A DNA stretch of 64,000 nt from Thalassoglobus neptunius (GCF_007859735.1 NZ_SIHI01000001.1:728170-792169); one strand, 5' to 3'. Shown: positions 8,464 through 20,235, counted from the stretch's first letter. Translations and numbers: made by a program. Notes: generated from the sequence alone by a model not told the origin.

Positions 8464-10254
8464 ATGGCAGAACCATTCCACACCAAGTTCAGTGAATGTG
8501 TGCGAGTATTCCTGGGGGCTCTGATTCTCATTGTGTTTTCAGCAATGGAAACACAACCCGTGCAAGCAGAGAACGCGACGGCGGGTTCCGAACCGGAAAC
8601 GCTGTTCTCCAGTGCTCCGACCATTGAGCCCAATCCCATCTCCCGCGCCCCGCTGGTCGCCCTGATCCGATTCGAAACAACAACACCGGTGATCCCCAGC
8701 TTGGTGTTCGATGACGGTGAACGGACATGGTCCAGGAAAGACGTCGGCCCGGTCGGGACCAAGCACGTCATAGCAGCTTTGGGCATGCGTCCGAATCGTT
8801 ATCACGAGATTCGCGTTGTCATTCGTGATCCGGAAACAGAAGAAGAACAGACGAGCGATCCGCTGATTTTTGAAACCCCACCATTGCCGAAGTCTTTCCC
8901 TCCGATCGAAGTTCTGATTTCTGAACCAGAGAAGATGGAACCTGGCGTCACACTTTTCTGCCCCAACATCTGGATCAATGACCGGTCCGAAAATCAGTTC
9001 GGATTCCTGATGGCTTTGGACTCCGCCGGAGAGGTCGTCTGGTATCTCAGATCGGGGCATCGCACGGCAGATGTCCGAGTCCTGTCAAATGGACATTTGC
9101 TCTATATTCATGCCAGCTATCGTGCGTTTCTGGAAGTTGATCTGTTGGGAAATATCGTTCGTCAGTGGCACGGCGAACGGCTCACGGATCCACCAAACGA
9201 GAAGTCGATTCCGGTCGACATGGACACGGTCCACCATGAGATCATCGAACTTCCGAACGGAAACTTTCTGACAATCTCAACGATTCTGGATCACTTTGAA
9301 GAGTTCCCTTCCAACGAAAGAGATCCCGACGCTCCATGGCTCCCAGCTTATGCAGTTGTTGATGAACTCGTGGAAATTGTTCCGGAAACCGGTGAGGTTG
9401 TCTGGCGTCTGCCAGTCAGAGAGTTTCTTGATCCCAAACGCTATGGATACATGGCACTCACCGGATTCTGGAAAGACAAGTACGAAGAAAAAGTCGGCGA
9501 GCCCGTCTATGACTGGTCACACGCGAACGCCATGATTTATCTCCCGGAAGAAGATGCGGTGATCGTCTCTTTTCGACATCTGGACTGCATGATCAAGGTT
9601 TTCCGGAAAACAAAGAAAATCGATTGGATCTTCGGCGACCATCGTGGATGGGGAGAGGAATTTCAGAAGTATCTTCTGACACCCGATGGCTCGATGCGGT
9701 GGCCTTATCACCATCACGCCCCGCAACTCACCCCCCAAGGAACTGTATTGCTCTACGACAACGGGAACTTCCGAACGGTCCCTCACAACGAGCCTGTTCC
9801 GGCAGTTCACAATCAAAGCAGAGTTGTCGAATACAAAATCGACGAAGTGAATCGAACCGTCGAACAACTTTGGGAATACGACGGAGGGCCTGATGATCAG
9901 TTCTTCTGCCCGTTTTATTGTGAGGCAGATTGGCTTCCGCAAACTGGAAACATTCTTGTTACCGACGGAGGACACATTGAACTCGAAGATGGAACGCCGC
10001 ATGGTATTGTCCCCGCAGAACGGCAATGGGCGAGGATTTTCGAACTGACGCGAGATGGCGAAAAGTCCGAGAAAGTTTTCGAAATCAAGTGCGATAGCGG
10101 AATGGGAAGTTCACTTGGTTGGTCAATCTATCGGAGCATTCGACTCAACGACCTTTACGACTTAAAGGTCGAACCGCAGCTGATCGATGATGGAATCGAA
10201 AACGAAGCGGTTGACGATCCCGATGTCCAGGCTCTTCCTGATCCGCCCCGCTGA
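8464..10254 (+). CDS. Exported arylsulfate sulfotransferase family protein
   Basis: The 596-residue product carries an N-terminal export signal (about residues 14-36) and a six-bladed-propeller-like body typical of the ASST family, which moves a sulfuryl group from one phenol to another without PAPS through a histidine intermediate. Family landmarks are visible: LDSAGEVVWYLRSGH, VHHEIIELPNGNFLTIS, YDWSHANAMIYLPEEDAVIVSFRH, WPYHHHAPQLTPQGTVLLYDNG and QLWEYDGG. The conserved His in DWSHANA and the HHHAPQ cluster are candidates for the active site. A small N-terminal beta domain precedes the propeller. No DsbA/DsbB-type partner is adjacent. Substrate is unknown. Confidence 0.85.
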   Translation: MAEPFHTKFSECVRVFLGALILIVFSAMETQPVQAENATAGSEPETLFSSAPTIEPNPISRAPLVALIRFETTTPVIPSLVFDDGERTWSRKDVGPVGTKHVIAALGMRPNRYHEIRVVIRDPETEEEQTSDPLIFETPPLPKSFPPIEVLISEPEKMEPGVTLFCPNIWINDRSENQFGFLMALDSAGEVVWYLRSGHRTADVRVLSNGHLLYIHASYRAFLEVDLLGNIVRQWHGERLTDPPNEKSIPVDMDTVHHEIIELPNGNFLTISTILDHFEEFPSNERDPDAPWLPAYAVVDELVEIVPETGEVVWRLPVREFLDPKRYGYMALTGFWKDKYEEKVGEPVYDWSHANAMIYLPEEDAVIVSFRHLDCMIKVFRKTKKIDWIFGDHRGWGEEFQKYLLTPDGSMRWPYHHHAPQLTPQGTVLLYDNGNFRTVPHNEPVPAVHNQSRVVEYKIDEVNRTVEQLWEYDGGPDDQFFCPFYCEADWLPQTGNILVTDGGHIELEDGTPHGIVPAERQWARIFELTRDGEKSEKVFEIKCDSGMGSSLGWSIYRSIRLNDLYDLKVEPQLIDDGIENEAVDDPDVQALPDPPR

Positions 10255-10387
10255 ACAGCTTACGAAGCCCCTCAAACTGGCGGGAGTTCGCAGACCATCA
10301 CTTGCGGTGGCCCACTTCCCCTTTCTGAAAATTGGATCTTGATCGCCTTCCAAAGTCGAGATACGCTTCTCTCTGGAGGAGTTATCG

Positions 10388-10849
10388 ATGATCCACCGTT
10401 TTGTTTCCTTCGTTCTCGTCTTGGCACTTCTGCTCTGCCCGTTTTGGTGCGGCCTTGGGAATTGTCAGGCGCAGGCATGCTGCGCAATCGATGGTCAACC
10501 TGCTGAGTCACTCTCAGCAAATCCGTTGGCATCCGAACTGTCGGCAGAAATCGACCGTCAGGCCCCGTGCTGCTGCGGTGAATCAAAGCCGTCTCCGCCT
10601 GAGAGCGTGCCACCCAAACCATCGTCGGACGACTCTGAGTGTCAGGGAATCTGTGGAGGAGCCGTTCCTCAAAAGGTGTCCGACACGGACGAACTGACTC
10701 GCTGTTCCGGTCCGGATTGCGTTCTCGCACGAACAATCCTTCTGCGAGAGTTCCACGGATTGGCAAGATTCCGCCAAAGCACCGCAGAAGACACCGACTG
10801 CTATCGAGGTCTCAGCCTGCGCACTCTCTACATGTCCTTCATCTGTTAA
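10388..10849 (+). CDS. Small exported cysteine-rich protein
   Basis: The 153-residue product has a signal peptide (residues 1-28) and clustered cysteines: NCQAQACC, PCCCGES, ECQGICGG, CSGPDC. GGAGGAG lies just before the ATG. It heads a run of same-strand genes for a MacAB-type export machine. Cysteine clustering plus the His-rich lipoprotein two genes on suggests metal handling, which is inference. No named family recognised. Confidence 0.65.
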   Translation: MIHRFVSFVLVLALLLCPFWCGLGNCQAQACCAIDGQPAESLSANPLASELSAEIDRQAPCCCGESKPSPPESVPPKPSSDDSECQGICGGAVPQKVSDTDELTRCSGPDCVLARTILLREFHGLARFRQSTAEDTDCYRGLSLRTLYMSFIC

Positions 10850-11092
10850 GGACTCTCTTCACCGCGCGATGTTTGTCGACTTCCCTACTGGAATCCTCGT
10901 CGTTTTGAAGGGTTCCTAAAGCTTAGAAGTCCTTACGCTTGCGCTGTTCACCGACGACCTGTGCCACCATTGCTCCAGAGAGTCTCTGCATATTGAGCAA
11001 AGATGAACACGACGAGTCGCCCACGACAGCATTTGATCTTCCGCGAATGACCAGTCGGCGATGTGCTGCCTGCATCAGAGAATCTCTCAACT

Positions 11093-12256
11093 ATGTTGTT
11101 TCGTCTGCTCCCTTGGGAATACGCAATCCGAAACCTGTTCCGGCGTCCGCTTCGAACGACGTTGACGTTCCTCGGGCTGACCACAGTGGTCACGCTCATC
11201 CTTGTCGTTGTCGGTTTTATCCGCGGAATGGAACGCTCACTCGCTGTCAGTGGAGACCCGGAAACGGCGATCGTTTTCTCTCTGGGGATGGGTGAGAACC
11301 TGGAATACTCCTCGATTCCGATGAGAACGAGCGATCTCGTTCCCGCGAGTGTTCCCGGAATTCAGGAACGCTACGGACAGAAATACGTCTCTCCGGAACT
11401 CTTCCTGGGCACCGAAGTCCGTGTCGGCAACCGTGCCCCGTCAATGGGATTGGTGCGAGGAGTCAATCGCTCCGCACTTCTGGTGCGTCGGCAACTTGAG
11501 CTTGAAGAAGGCGCCTGGCCGAGCACTGGGGAAGTCATGATTGGAAACTTGGTCGCGACGAAACTGGGAGTCACTCCCGAAGAAGTCGCGGTCGGACGAA
11601 CTCTTGAGTTCGAAGGAAGACCGTGGAGCATCAGTGGAATCTTTTCGGCTGCCGGAGCTGCTTACGAATCGGAAATCTGGTGCCGACTGGACGAAATGCA
11701 GCAAGCGATGAAACGTCAGGACCTGAGTATCGTCGCGGTTTCCCTCATCCCGGAAGGAGATTTCGCCGACCTCGATGTCTTCTGCAAGGAACGGCTTGAT
11801 CTGGAACTTCAGGCCATGAAAGAAATCGACTACTACGCTTCGCTTCAAAGAGACTACGAGCCAATCCGCTGGCTGGCATGGCTTGTTGTCGTGCTGGTCT
11901 CAGGCGCGGGCGTCTTTGCAGGTCTCAACACGATGTACGGATCGGTCGTCGGGCGGATCCCGGAATTGGCGACACTTCAAACAATCGGATTTTCCCGCCG
12001 CGCGATTGTGATCAGCCTGATTCAGGAAGGCGTCCTTCTCTCCGCAACAGCAAGCCTGTTTGCAGCGGTGTTCGCCCTTACTTTTGTCAATGACGCGGCT
12101 GTCCGTTTCACGATGGGAGCATTTGCCCTTCGCATTGACAATATCGCCATCCTCGCCGGATGCGGCGTCGGAATCTCACTCGGTTTTCTGGGAGCGATTC
12201 CGCCGGCAATCAAAGCACTTCGAATGCCCGTCGTGGACGGGTTGAAGGCCGTTTAA
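11093..12256 (+). CDS. ABC transporter permease, MacB/FtsX type
   Basis: About 387 residues from the ATG at 11093 (an in-frame GTG at 11063 would add ten). Topology is FtsX-like: a first membrane helix at about residues 23-43 ([20 protein letters not shown]), a large extracytoplasmic domain, then three helices near the C-terminus containing the conserved [23 protein letters not shown]. It ends in the family's typical [17 protein letters not shown]. It would pair with the ATPase at 14578 and the second permease at 15378. Confidence 0.88.
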   Translation: MLFRLLPWEYAIRNLFRRPLRTTLTFLGLTTVVTLILVVVGFIRGMERSLAVSGDPETAIVFSLGMGENLEYSSIPMRTSDLVPASVPGIQERYGQKYVSPELFLGTEVRVGNRAPSMGLVRGVNRSALLVRRQLELEEGAWPSTGEVMIGNLVATKLGVTPEEVAVGRTLEFEGRPWSISGIFSAAGAAYESEIWCRLDEMQQAMKRQDLSIVAVSLIPEGDFADLDVFCKERLDLELQAMKEIDYYASLQRDYEPIRWLAWLVVVLVSGAGVFAGLNTMYGSVVGRIPELATLQTIGFSRRAIVISLIQEGVLLSATASLFAAVFALTFVNDAAVRFTMGAFALRIDNIAILAGCGVGISLGFLGAIPPAIKALRMPVVDGLKAV

Positions 12257-12331
12257 TGAACTTCGTCAGCGTGTCATGCTCCCTCTGCATGAATGCTGAA
12301 GACAACTGAACCTCGTAAAAAGGATTACGAA

Positions 12332-12925
12332 ATGAACACGAAATTTTTCCTGCTGATGAGTTGTGCAATTGCGATTTCGACGGTCGGATGTTCCGGCCAA
12401 CCCGGAGCCGATTCAACATCGTCTGCGGAACACGATTCTCACGACCATGATCATGACCACGGTTCCGGGCCTGCTCATATTGAAGCCCCCGTCGCACCGT
12501 CCGAAGCGGGCGAACAGTATTTTCTGACGGAAGAACCCGCTGATGCTCTCGATGTCATCGAAGCAAGAGAGGCGACGCAGAGTGATGAAGAGGTCGTCGT
12601 CTTTGGTCAAATCGGAGGAAGCCACGAACCGTTTGTCGACGGTCGGGCGATGTTTACCGTCGTCGATGATTCGCTGGAGTCGTGCAACGAAATCCCCGGT
12701 GACAGCTGTTCCACCCCTTGGGACTACTGCTGTGAAACTCCGAAGCTGAAAGGGGCGACAGCTCTTGTGAAGGTCGTCGATGAAAACGGAGACCCGATCA
12801 AGACCGATGCTAGGGAGCTGCTGGGAGTCAGGGAATTGACATCGGTGATCGTGAAAGGCAATGCCCAACGCGACGATGCTGGCAACCTGACCATTCTTGC
12901 ATCATCAATCTACGTGAAGAAGTGA
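12332..12925 (+). CDS. His-rich lipoprotein of efflux operon
   Basis: The start at 12332 is chosen for its AAGGA and because it places a lipobox (ISTVGC) at residues 15-20 of a 197-residue product. After the lipidated cysteine comes a His/Asp cluster (HDSHDHDHDHG) that looks metal-binding, then a domain with a Cys group CSTPWDYCC and a beta-rich C-terminus (LTSVIVKGNAQRDDAGNLTI) reminiscent of an OB-type fold. It overlaps or abuts the membrane-fusion gene. A metal-chaperone or sensor role for the efflux pump is inferred from composition and context. Confidence 0.75.
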   Translation: MNTKFFLLMSCAIAISTVGCSGQPGADSTSSAEHDSHDHDHDHGSGPAHIEAPVAPSEAGEQYFLTEEPADALDVIEAREATQSDEEVVVFGQIGGSHEPFVDGRAMFTVVDDSLESCNEIPGDSCSTPWDYCCETPKLKGATALVKVVDENGDPIKTDARELLGVRELTSVIVKGNAQRDDAGNLTILASSIYVKK

Positions 12926-12933
12926 GTGATCGC

Positions 12934-14487
12934 ATGAGCTCCGCTGTTGACCTTCGAGAACTGGCCATTGATCGTGGGCCCCCCCCGAAACGATCGATCC
13001 GCGCGCGTCGAAACATGTTGACGCGATACGTGTTTCCGATCGGTCTGATTTTCGGGTTCGTCGCGCTTGTCTTCTGGGCATCCAGAGACTGGATTTTCCC
13101 TCCGCGCGCGGTCACGGTGATGCCGGTATTGACCATGTCATCCGAAGTTCAACAGGAAGGAACTCCACTCTTCAAAGCTGCCGGGTGGATTGAACCTCGT
13201 CCAACTCCGGTGCGAGTCGCTGCACTCGCACCGGGAGTTGTCGATCGCCTGCTGGTCGTTGAGGACCAACTCGTTCAAAAGGGAGACGTCATTGCCGAAC
13301 TTGTCAAAGACGACTCACAACTTGAATATGAACGGTCCTTGGCCGACTTCCAACTGCGTGAGGCGGAACTAATTGATGCTCAGGCCGCCCTGACTGCGGC
13401 GATCACTCGATTCAATCATCCTGTCCATCTGGAAGCTGCTCTCGGGGAAGCCGAGGCGATGCTGGCTCGCATCGAAACCGAACTGGCCAACCTGCCGTTC
13501 GAACTTCGCCGTGCCCTCGTCGACCTCGAAGTGGCACGCAAGGACCATCTTGGGAAATCTTCGGCGAGTGATGTCGTCGCGGAGATCCATATCGACATCG
13601 CCAAGGGCAAACTCGATTCTGCAAAGGCGCTCGTCGATGAGTTGAAACAACGCCGCGACTCTCTTGAAATTGAACAGGCTGCCCTCAAGAAGAGAAAAGA
13701 TGCGTTGCTGAAACAGTTGGAACTCCTCGCTGACGAAATCAAAGCAAAACAGGAATCAGAAGCACGGCTCAGTGCAGCCAAAGCTCGACTCGAGCAAGCC
13801 AGAGTCTCGATGGCGGAAGCCAAACTGAAATTGGACCGCATGACGATCCGGGCTCCGATTGATGGACGCATTTTTCGTCTGATCGCTCATCCGGGAACCC
13901 GAATCGGAGGAAGCTCACGCGAGGTCGCGGGCCACGACGCAAGCACCGTTGTGACGATGTACGACCCGAACATGCTTCAGGTGCGAGTCGATGTTCGTTT
14001 CGAGGATGTTCCCAAGGTTCAACTTAACCAACCCGTTGAGATCGACAACCCGACTCTCGCCACTCCCATTCGCGGCAACGTGCTGTTCGTCAGCTCGGAA
14101 GCCGACATTCAGAAAAACACATTACAGGTAAAAGTCGGCATCCCGCAGCCTCCTGCTGTTTTCAAACCGGAGATGCTCGTCGATGTCACGTTTATCGCTC
14201 CGTCCATCGACGAAAAGAAAAGTGCCAGCGAAACCGAAATTAAATACTATCTGCCTCAACAATTAATTCAGCACAAAGAAGCAGGCCCGTACGTGTGGAC
14301 CGCCGATCAGTCAGAAGGTGTGGCACATAAGACATCGATTGTAACCGGAGACGTTTCCGGGAAAGGACTGATTGAAATCGAATCCGGCCTCACTCCGACC
14401 AGTCGCGTGTTAACAACTGGAACCGACGATCTTCGTGACGGCGAAAGAATTCGTATCACTCACGAAGACACATCAATAGGACGATAA
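12934..14487 (+). CDS. Membrane-fusion (periplasmic adaptor) protein, HlyD/MacA type
   Basis: About 517 residues from ATG 12934; a GTG at 12922 overlapping the previous stop is the alternative start. One membrane helix near residue 35 is followed by a lipoyl half (VRVAALAPGVVDRLLVVEDQ), a long coiled-coil hairpin (about 120-300, rich in EARLSAAKARLEQARVSMAE), the second lipoyl half (MTIRAPIDGRIFRLIAHPG) and beta-barrel domains. It bridges the permeases to the outer membrane. No TolC-like partner is adjacent. Confidence 0.9.
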   Translation: MSSAVDLRELAIDRGPPPKRSIRARRNMLTRYVFPIGLIFGFVALVFWASRDWIFPPRAVTVMPVLTMSSEVQQEGTPLFKAAGWIEPRPTPVRVAALAPGVVDRLLVVEDQLVQKGDVIAELVKDDSQLEYERSLADFQLREAELIDAQAALTAAITRFNHPVHLEAALGEAEAMLARIETELANLPFELRRALVDLEVARKDHLGKSSASDVVAEIHIDIAKGKLDSAKALVDELKQRRDSLEIEQAALKKRKDALLKQLELLADEIKAKQESEARLSAAKARLEQARVSMAEAKLKLDRMTIRAPIDGRIFRLIAHPGTRIGGSSREVAGHDASTVVTMYDPNMLQVRVDVRFEDVPKVQLNQPVEIDNPTLATPIRGNVLFVSSEADIQKNTLQVKVGIPQPPAVFKPEMLVDVTFIAPSIDEKKSASETEIKYYLPQQLIQHKEAGPYVWTADQSEGVAHKTSIVTGDVSGKGLIEIESGLTPTSRVLTTGTDDLRDGERIRITHEDTSIGR

Positions 14488-14577
14488 CCGCTGGCAAAGA
14501 CCCAAAGGCAATGTCCGCATTGCCAAGCAACTGCAACATGCTCAAGAAATGAGTCTACCGAACAGGAGGCACTTCCG

Positions 14578-15306
14578 ATGCCGCTGATTGAAGTCATTGA
14601 GGTCACAAAAAAATATCGCAAAGGCGATGAGTCAATCACTCCGCTCGATGCCGTTTCCCTCGAAATTGAGCAGGGAGAATTTATCTCTCTCATGGGTTCG
14701 AGTGGAACGGGAAAGTCCACACTGCTGAATATGATTGCCAGCATCGACCGCCCCGACAGCGGTCGAATTATCATCGATGGAACCGAGATCACTTCTCTCT
14801 CACGAACCCGGTTGGCCAAATGGCGGGCAGAAAACCTGGGCTACATTTTCCAAACGCACAACCTTGTCCCGGTCCTCACAGCGTATGAAAACATCGAACT
14901 TCCACTTCTTCTGCTCCCGATTTCAGCGAGCGAGAGGAAACGAAGAATTGAGGTTGCGCTGCGCGCCGTCGATCTGCTTGACCGGGCGGACCACTATCCT
15001 CGGCAACTTTCAGGAGGACAGGAACAGCGAGTCGGGATCGCCCGTGCGATTGTTTCGCATCCGAAAGTTGTTGTCGCCGACGAACCGACGGGAGACCTCG
15101 ACCCAGTCACCTCGCGACAAATTCTCGATCTTCTGAAACGACTGAATGAACAACTGAACGTCACTCTTCTCATGGTCACACACGATGCCGATGCAGCCTT
15201 GGTCGCTGACAAGCAATTTCGACTCGACCACGGTCATCTTGTTCAGACCGGAAGAACAGAGGTCCCGGTACAAAGTCGTGAAATTCATAAGCAACACCGC
15301 GATTGA
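14578..15306 (+). CDS. ABC transporter ATPase, MacB/LolD type
   Basis: The 242-residue product has Walker [14 protein letters not shown]-loop [14 protein letters not shown], signature [15 protein letters not shown], Walker [13 protein letters not shown] and the H-loop [10 protein letters not shown]. The spacing and the GDLD ending of Walker B are those of LolD/MacB-type ATPases that work with FtsX-like permeases. AGGAGG lies 8 bases before the ATG. It sits between the adaptor gene and the second permease. Confidence 0.93.
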   Translation: MPLIEVIEVTKKYRKGDESITPLDAVSLEIEQGEFISLMGSSGTGKSTLLNMIASIDRPDSGRIIIDGTEITSLSRTRLAKWRAENLGYIFQTHNLVPVLTAYENIELPLLLLPISASERKRRIEVALRAVDLLDRADHYPRQLSGGQEQRVGIARAIVSHPKVVVADEPTGDLDPVTSRQILDLLKRLNEQLNVTLLMVTHDADAALVADKQFRLDHGHLVQTGRTEVPVQSREIHKQHRD

Positions 15307-15377
15307 TTCTGCCTCATCACAACTCAAGATCGTTTCCACCACAATGCCGGAAATGGCTTTGAACTGGAACAGCTGTC

Positions 15378-16520
15378 ATGCTTAAATTTCTGCCATATAC
15401 ATTTAAGACTCTCTGGCGACACCGCTCACGCACCTTGCTGACAGTCAGCGGTTCGGCAGTGGCTTTGTTCGTCTTCTGCTTCGTTGCAGCGATTCAGGAA
15501 GGGATGGACGATCTTCAAAAACGACAGGCTGCGAAAGGGTCTTTAATCACGTTTCAGGCAAACAAGTTCTGCCCAGCGACCAGCCATCTTCCTCAGGACT
15601 ACGATCAGGACATCGCCCGAATTCGCGGGGTTAAAGATGTCATTCCCATTCAAGTCTTCACAAACAATTGTCGCGCCAGCCTCGATGTTGTTGTGTTTTA
15701 TGGAGTTCCGCCCGACAAGCTTCAAGCGGCACGAGACTTCGAACTCGTCTCAGGAAGTTGGCCTGAGTTTGAGAATCATCAGGACGCAGCCATCGTTGGA
15801 AAAGCTGTTGCCGCCCGGAGAGACATTCACGTCGGTCAAAAGTTCTCGATCGGAGACTTAAGCGTCAACGTTGCCGGGATTTTCGAAAGCGACGACCCCG
15901 CTGAGGAGAATTACATCTACTCGCATCTCGACTTTCTGCAGCGCAGCAAGGGAACGAATCTCGTAGGGACGGTGACTCAGATCGAAGTGCTTCTCAACGA
16001 AGGCGTCGACCAAATCGAAATGTGCAAGCAAATCGATGAGCAGTTTCGTGGAGGACCTGTGGAAACAGACACGCGACCGAAGGGAGTTTTTCAGGCCAAA
16101 GCTCTTGGAGGCCTCACACAGTTGATCAGCTTCGCCCAGTATCTTGGATACGCTTGCGTGGGACTGGTCTTGGCCCTCGTTGCAACAACGACCCTCATGT
16201 CCGTGGAAGACCGCATTCGAGAACATGCCGTCTTGCAAACATTAGGATTCACCAGCGGTCGAGTTTTTCGCCTCGTCATGACCGAGTCGATTCTGCTCAG
16301 CATTGCCGGCGGAGCGATCGGCATCGGTTCAGCAATGATCGTGTTAGCGCTCAGTAGCCTGTCCGTGGGCGCCGAAGCAGTAACCATCGCCTTTACGCCC
16401 TCACTTCGCCTTGCGTTTGAAGGGATGATTGTTGCCTGCGTCACAGGAATTTTGGCGGGAGTCGCGCCAGCATGGCACGCGGCCCATACCGAAGTCGTTC
16501 CCGCCCTCCGCCACGCTTAG
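15378..16520 (+). CDS. ABC transporter permease, MacB/FtsX type
   Basis: The 380-residue product repeats the FtsX layout: helix at about residues 17-38, a large extracytoplasmic domain, and three C-terminal helices with EHAVLQTLGFTSGRVFRLVMTES. It ends APAWHAAHTEVVPALRHA. With the permease at 11093 it may form a heterodimer, since two non-identical permeases flank one ATPase and one adaptor. Last gene of the operon; a convergent gene follows within 50 bases. Confidence 0.9.
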   Translation: MLKFLPYTFKTLWRHRSRTLLTVSGSAVALFVFCFVAAIQEGMDDLQKRQAAKGSLITFQANKFCPATSHLPQDYDQDIARIRGVKDVIPIQVFTNNCRASLDVVVFYGVPPDKLQAARDFELVSGSWPEFENHQDAAIVGKAVAARRDIHVGQKFSIGDLSVNVAGIFESDDPAEENYIYSHLDFLQRSKGTNLVGTVTQIEVLLNEGVDQIEMCKQIDEQFRGGPVETDTRPKGVFQAKALGGLTQLISFAQYLGYACVGLVLALVATTTLMSVEDRIREHAVLQTLGFTSGRVFRLVMTESILLSIAGGAIGIGSAMIVLALSSLSVGAEAVTIAFTPSLRLAFEGMIVACVTGILAGVAPAWHAAHTEVVPALRHA

Positions 16521-16569
16521 ACTAACTGCGATGTTGAGAATTAGAATTGGTATCGCATTCGATGTCACT

Positions 16570-17058
16570 CTAAACGTTCCGTTCACTTCGCTTTTTCGCG
16601 AGAAGCTGATCGATCATCGCGTGATCGGAATGAAACGCAATCGCCATTCGGTTCCAGATATTGATCATCCCGATCGAAAGCGTGAGTTCGCACAGAGCAG
16701 CATCACCGAAGACTTGCTGAGCCTCTTCAAAAATCTGATCGTTGATGAAGCGAGTGTCAGCAACTTTGGTGACTGCCTCAGCCCATCGAAAGGCAGCCCG
16801 CTCCTCTTTTGTGAAGCAGGATGATTCTTCCCAGACAACGGCAAGGTCAATCCGCTGATCACTCGTTCCGAGCAGCCGCAAAACTTGAGTGTGGTAGTTC
16901 ACACAGAACGAACAACCGTTGATTTGCGAAACCCTCAGTTTCACCAGTTCGAGCAATTCTGCACCGAGATGTCCATCGGCGAGAATCGACTCGACTTTCG
17001 AAAGATGGACAACGGTGTCACCAAGATGCTGATAGTAATTGATCCGTTCACCGCTCAT
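16570..17058 (-). CDS. Carboxymuconolactone decarboxylase/AhpD-like protein
   Basis: The start at 17058 has AAGGAG 6 bases upstream and gives 162 residues. The core LRVSQINGCSFCVNYHTQVLR carries the CxxC-x3-H signature of the CMD/AhpD family, which acts in thiol-based peroxide reduction. The C-terminal half (ERAAFRWAEAVTKVADTRF ... LTLSIGMINIWNRMAI) is the usual helical partner of that core. Probably a peroxidase-related protein; the substrate cannot be told. Confidence 0.9.
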   Translation of the reverse strand: MSGERINYYQHLGDTVVHLSKVESILADGHLGAELLELVKLRVSQINGCSFCVNYHTQVLRLLGTSDQRIDLAVVWEESSCFTKEERAAFRWAEAVTKVADTRFINDQIFEEAQQVFGDAALCELTLSIGMINIWNRMAIAFHSDHAMIDQLLAKKRSERNV

Positions 17059-17505
17059 GACATGCTCCTTGAAGATCGTTCGACCACTTTCATGGCCTCC
17101 CTGCACTCGCCTGAATCGTTGACTCCGTCGGAAGCTCCGCTTGCTTGCACAAGTAGCAGTTCCCAAAGAGTTCACACAATCGAGGCAAGTGAAATTTGAA
17201 TCCGCGAACTGTTCGCAACGTTGGAATTTTCGCGATTCATTGGTCCCGTAAAAGATCCACTTTCAAACAATTCCATAGAACCACTTCTGATTCAAACGAA
17301 ACCAGTTATTGACGCGAAAGAAAAGAGAATCGCGCTCGTCGAGGCGCAGCTTGAACTTCAGCATTAAAATCGCTGCGACATCTCACATTACTTCAAAATC
17401 AGTGTATAAAAAAACGTGTTGATTTGCCCGAACTCGACCGAGCAAACCAACACGCAAATGATTCAAGAGACTTCAACGATCACTCACAGCGAGAGTGAGT
17501 TGGCG
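17059..17505. other. Intergenic with leuC terminator
   Basis: This 447-base gap lies between leuC and the AhpD-like gene, both on the minus strand. It holds the leuC terminator (listed separately) and presumably the promoter of the AhpD-like gene. There is no leuD here, where it often follows leuC. Confidence 0.6.
17407..17454 (-). terminator. Rho-independent terminator after leuC
   Basis: On the minus strand a 13-bp stem (GCAAACC... arm 17454-17442 pairing with 17427-17415, one mismatch) is followed by a run of seven T residues. It lies about 50 bases past the leuC stop codon. Confidence 0.85.
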
Positions 17506-18924
<1,419 letters not shown>

Positions 18925-19284
18925 GAGTTGCTTTCCAATCACATCGGGCTGCGCAGATGCGTCCTGCCCAAGAAATTCTTCGAATGCTACTTTGTACGAT
19001 GAATTCGCCCGGATTTCCAGAAGGTGAAATAAGAAATAGCCCCTCATCGCCACTGTCAGCCCCCGAAAAGCCGCAGAGACGGCACAAAGAAGCCACTGCC
19101 AAGCGACGAAACGGGTGCTGCGACACACTCTGATCAGGCACTCTGACCAACCGGCAAGACCCCAAATTCTGCCCATCGAGCACTTCATCCCGGCGTCACG
19201 CCGGAGAGAACCCCGGACACCACTGCAACGCAATCCTTTCTCCTAAAAGGACTTACAAAATCCCCTAACCGACGAGATCCGTCC
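18925..19284. other. Intergenic upstream of leuC
   Basis: This 360-base gap should hold the leuC promoter. The leuC frame stays open for most of it but without protein-like sequence. I see no leader peptide, attenuator hairpin or T-box. Confidence 0.5.
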
Positions 19285-19983
19285 TCAAGTCTGATCGTCA
19301 GCAGGTTTTCCGCTTGTTTTCCCTCCCTGTTTCACTCCCTCTTCCGGTTCAAACGGAATCTCGGGAGGAAGCGTCAGTCCGCCGGACATCAAAAGCTTCC
19401 AGACATCCTTGGTTGGCCAGTCGGTAAACACCACGTCACTTTCCGGCACAAGAACGGTATACCCCGACGGAGGAAACAGCACGATCGGAATGTACACGCT
19501 GAGAAGATCGTTCCCGTCCGGCTGCTTATTCCGTGTCATCAAATACCCGGCCATCCGCATTCCCTTTTGAGGAAAAGGAACCAGCACGACCGTATCGACG
19601 TTTTCAATTCCCGGCGGACCACGCAGAGCTTCGACCGTATCTTGCAAAGCGGCATAGATCGTGGTGACACCCGGGACTCGATGCATTGCCCAGTCGATGG
19701 ACCGGCGAACGCGCGTGCGAAACACAAGGCCCATCAGAAACAGGAAAGCAAGGACAATCGAAAGAAGCGGGGCACCAAAGTACCAAAGCGTCCGATCGTA
19801 TTGTTCCGGAAGCAACAGATCAGCAAACGGCTGCACCAGGTAGGTCGTCAGAAGTGTAAAGAGGTAATGAACAATCGCGGCGATCGCCAGAAAGGGGAAC
19901 ACAATCACAATGCCACCCAGGATGGTATTCATCCCCCATCGAATGGGCCCCGTAGAGTTTGTTTCATCGCGTTCGTTGTTCAT
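19285..19983 (-). CDS. DUF502 family membrane protein
   Basis: The 232-residue product has two strong membrane helices (IVIVFPFLAIAAIVHYLFTL at about 25-44 and a second at about 72-90) followed by the conserved block RVRRSIDWAMHRVPGVTTIYAALQDTVEAL and LVPFPQKGMRMAGYLMT typical of DUF502. The C-terminus is a charged linker (EPEEGVKQGGKTSGKPADD). Function is unknown. Small membrane-protein genes follow upstream on the same strand. Confidence 0.88.
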   Translation of the reverse strand: MNNERDETNSTGPIRWGMNTILGGIVIVFPFLAIAAIVHYLFTLLTTYLVQPFADLLLPEQYDRTLWYFGAPLLSIVLAFLFLMGLVFRTRVRRSIDWAMHRVPGVTTIYAALQDTVEALRGPPGIENVDTVVLVPFPQKGMRMAGYLMTRNKQPDGNDLLSVYIPIVLFPPSGYTVLVPESDVVFTDWPTKDVWKLLMSGGLTLPPEIPFEPEEGVKQGGKTSGKPADDQT

Positions 19984-20109
19984 CGTCTCTTCCTATTTCA
20001 ATGTTCATCCAGCTTTCAAAGTTCAATCAGCCAACATCCTGCAGAACTTCCATCCAGCAACATCAATCGTCGACAGAGTCGCCACCCGTGACGAGTGAAG
20101 CGACGAGAC

Positions 20110-20154
20110 GAAACCAAAGCCGGCTAAGACTTTCTCAACCGGCTTTGAGGTTTC
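20110..20154 (-). terminator. Stem-loop downstream of small membrane protein
   Basis: GAAACC-AAAGCCGG pairs with CCGGCTTT-GA-GGTTTC around a 15-base loop, a 14-bp hairpin with a 2-base bulge. It lies 82 bases past the stop of the 44-residue gene on the minus strand. It lacks a long T run, so its strength is uncertain. Confidence 0.5.
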
Positions 20155-20235
20155 AATCGTCGAAATCCAACTTCTCACTCAACCGACCTCTTGAACTCCA
20201 CAGGCCCAACGAGTGAGAAGCAGAGTCGGATCATT

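Noticed and set aside
18925-19233. Longer N-terminus for LeuC
   Set aside because: The extra 103 residues have no LeuC homology; the ATG at 18924 gives the normal family length and N-terminus.
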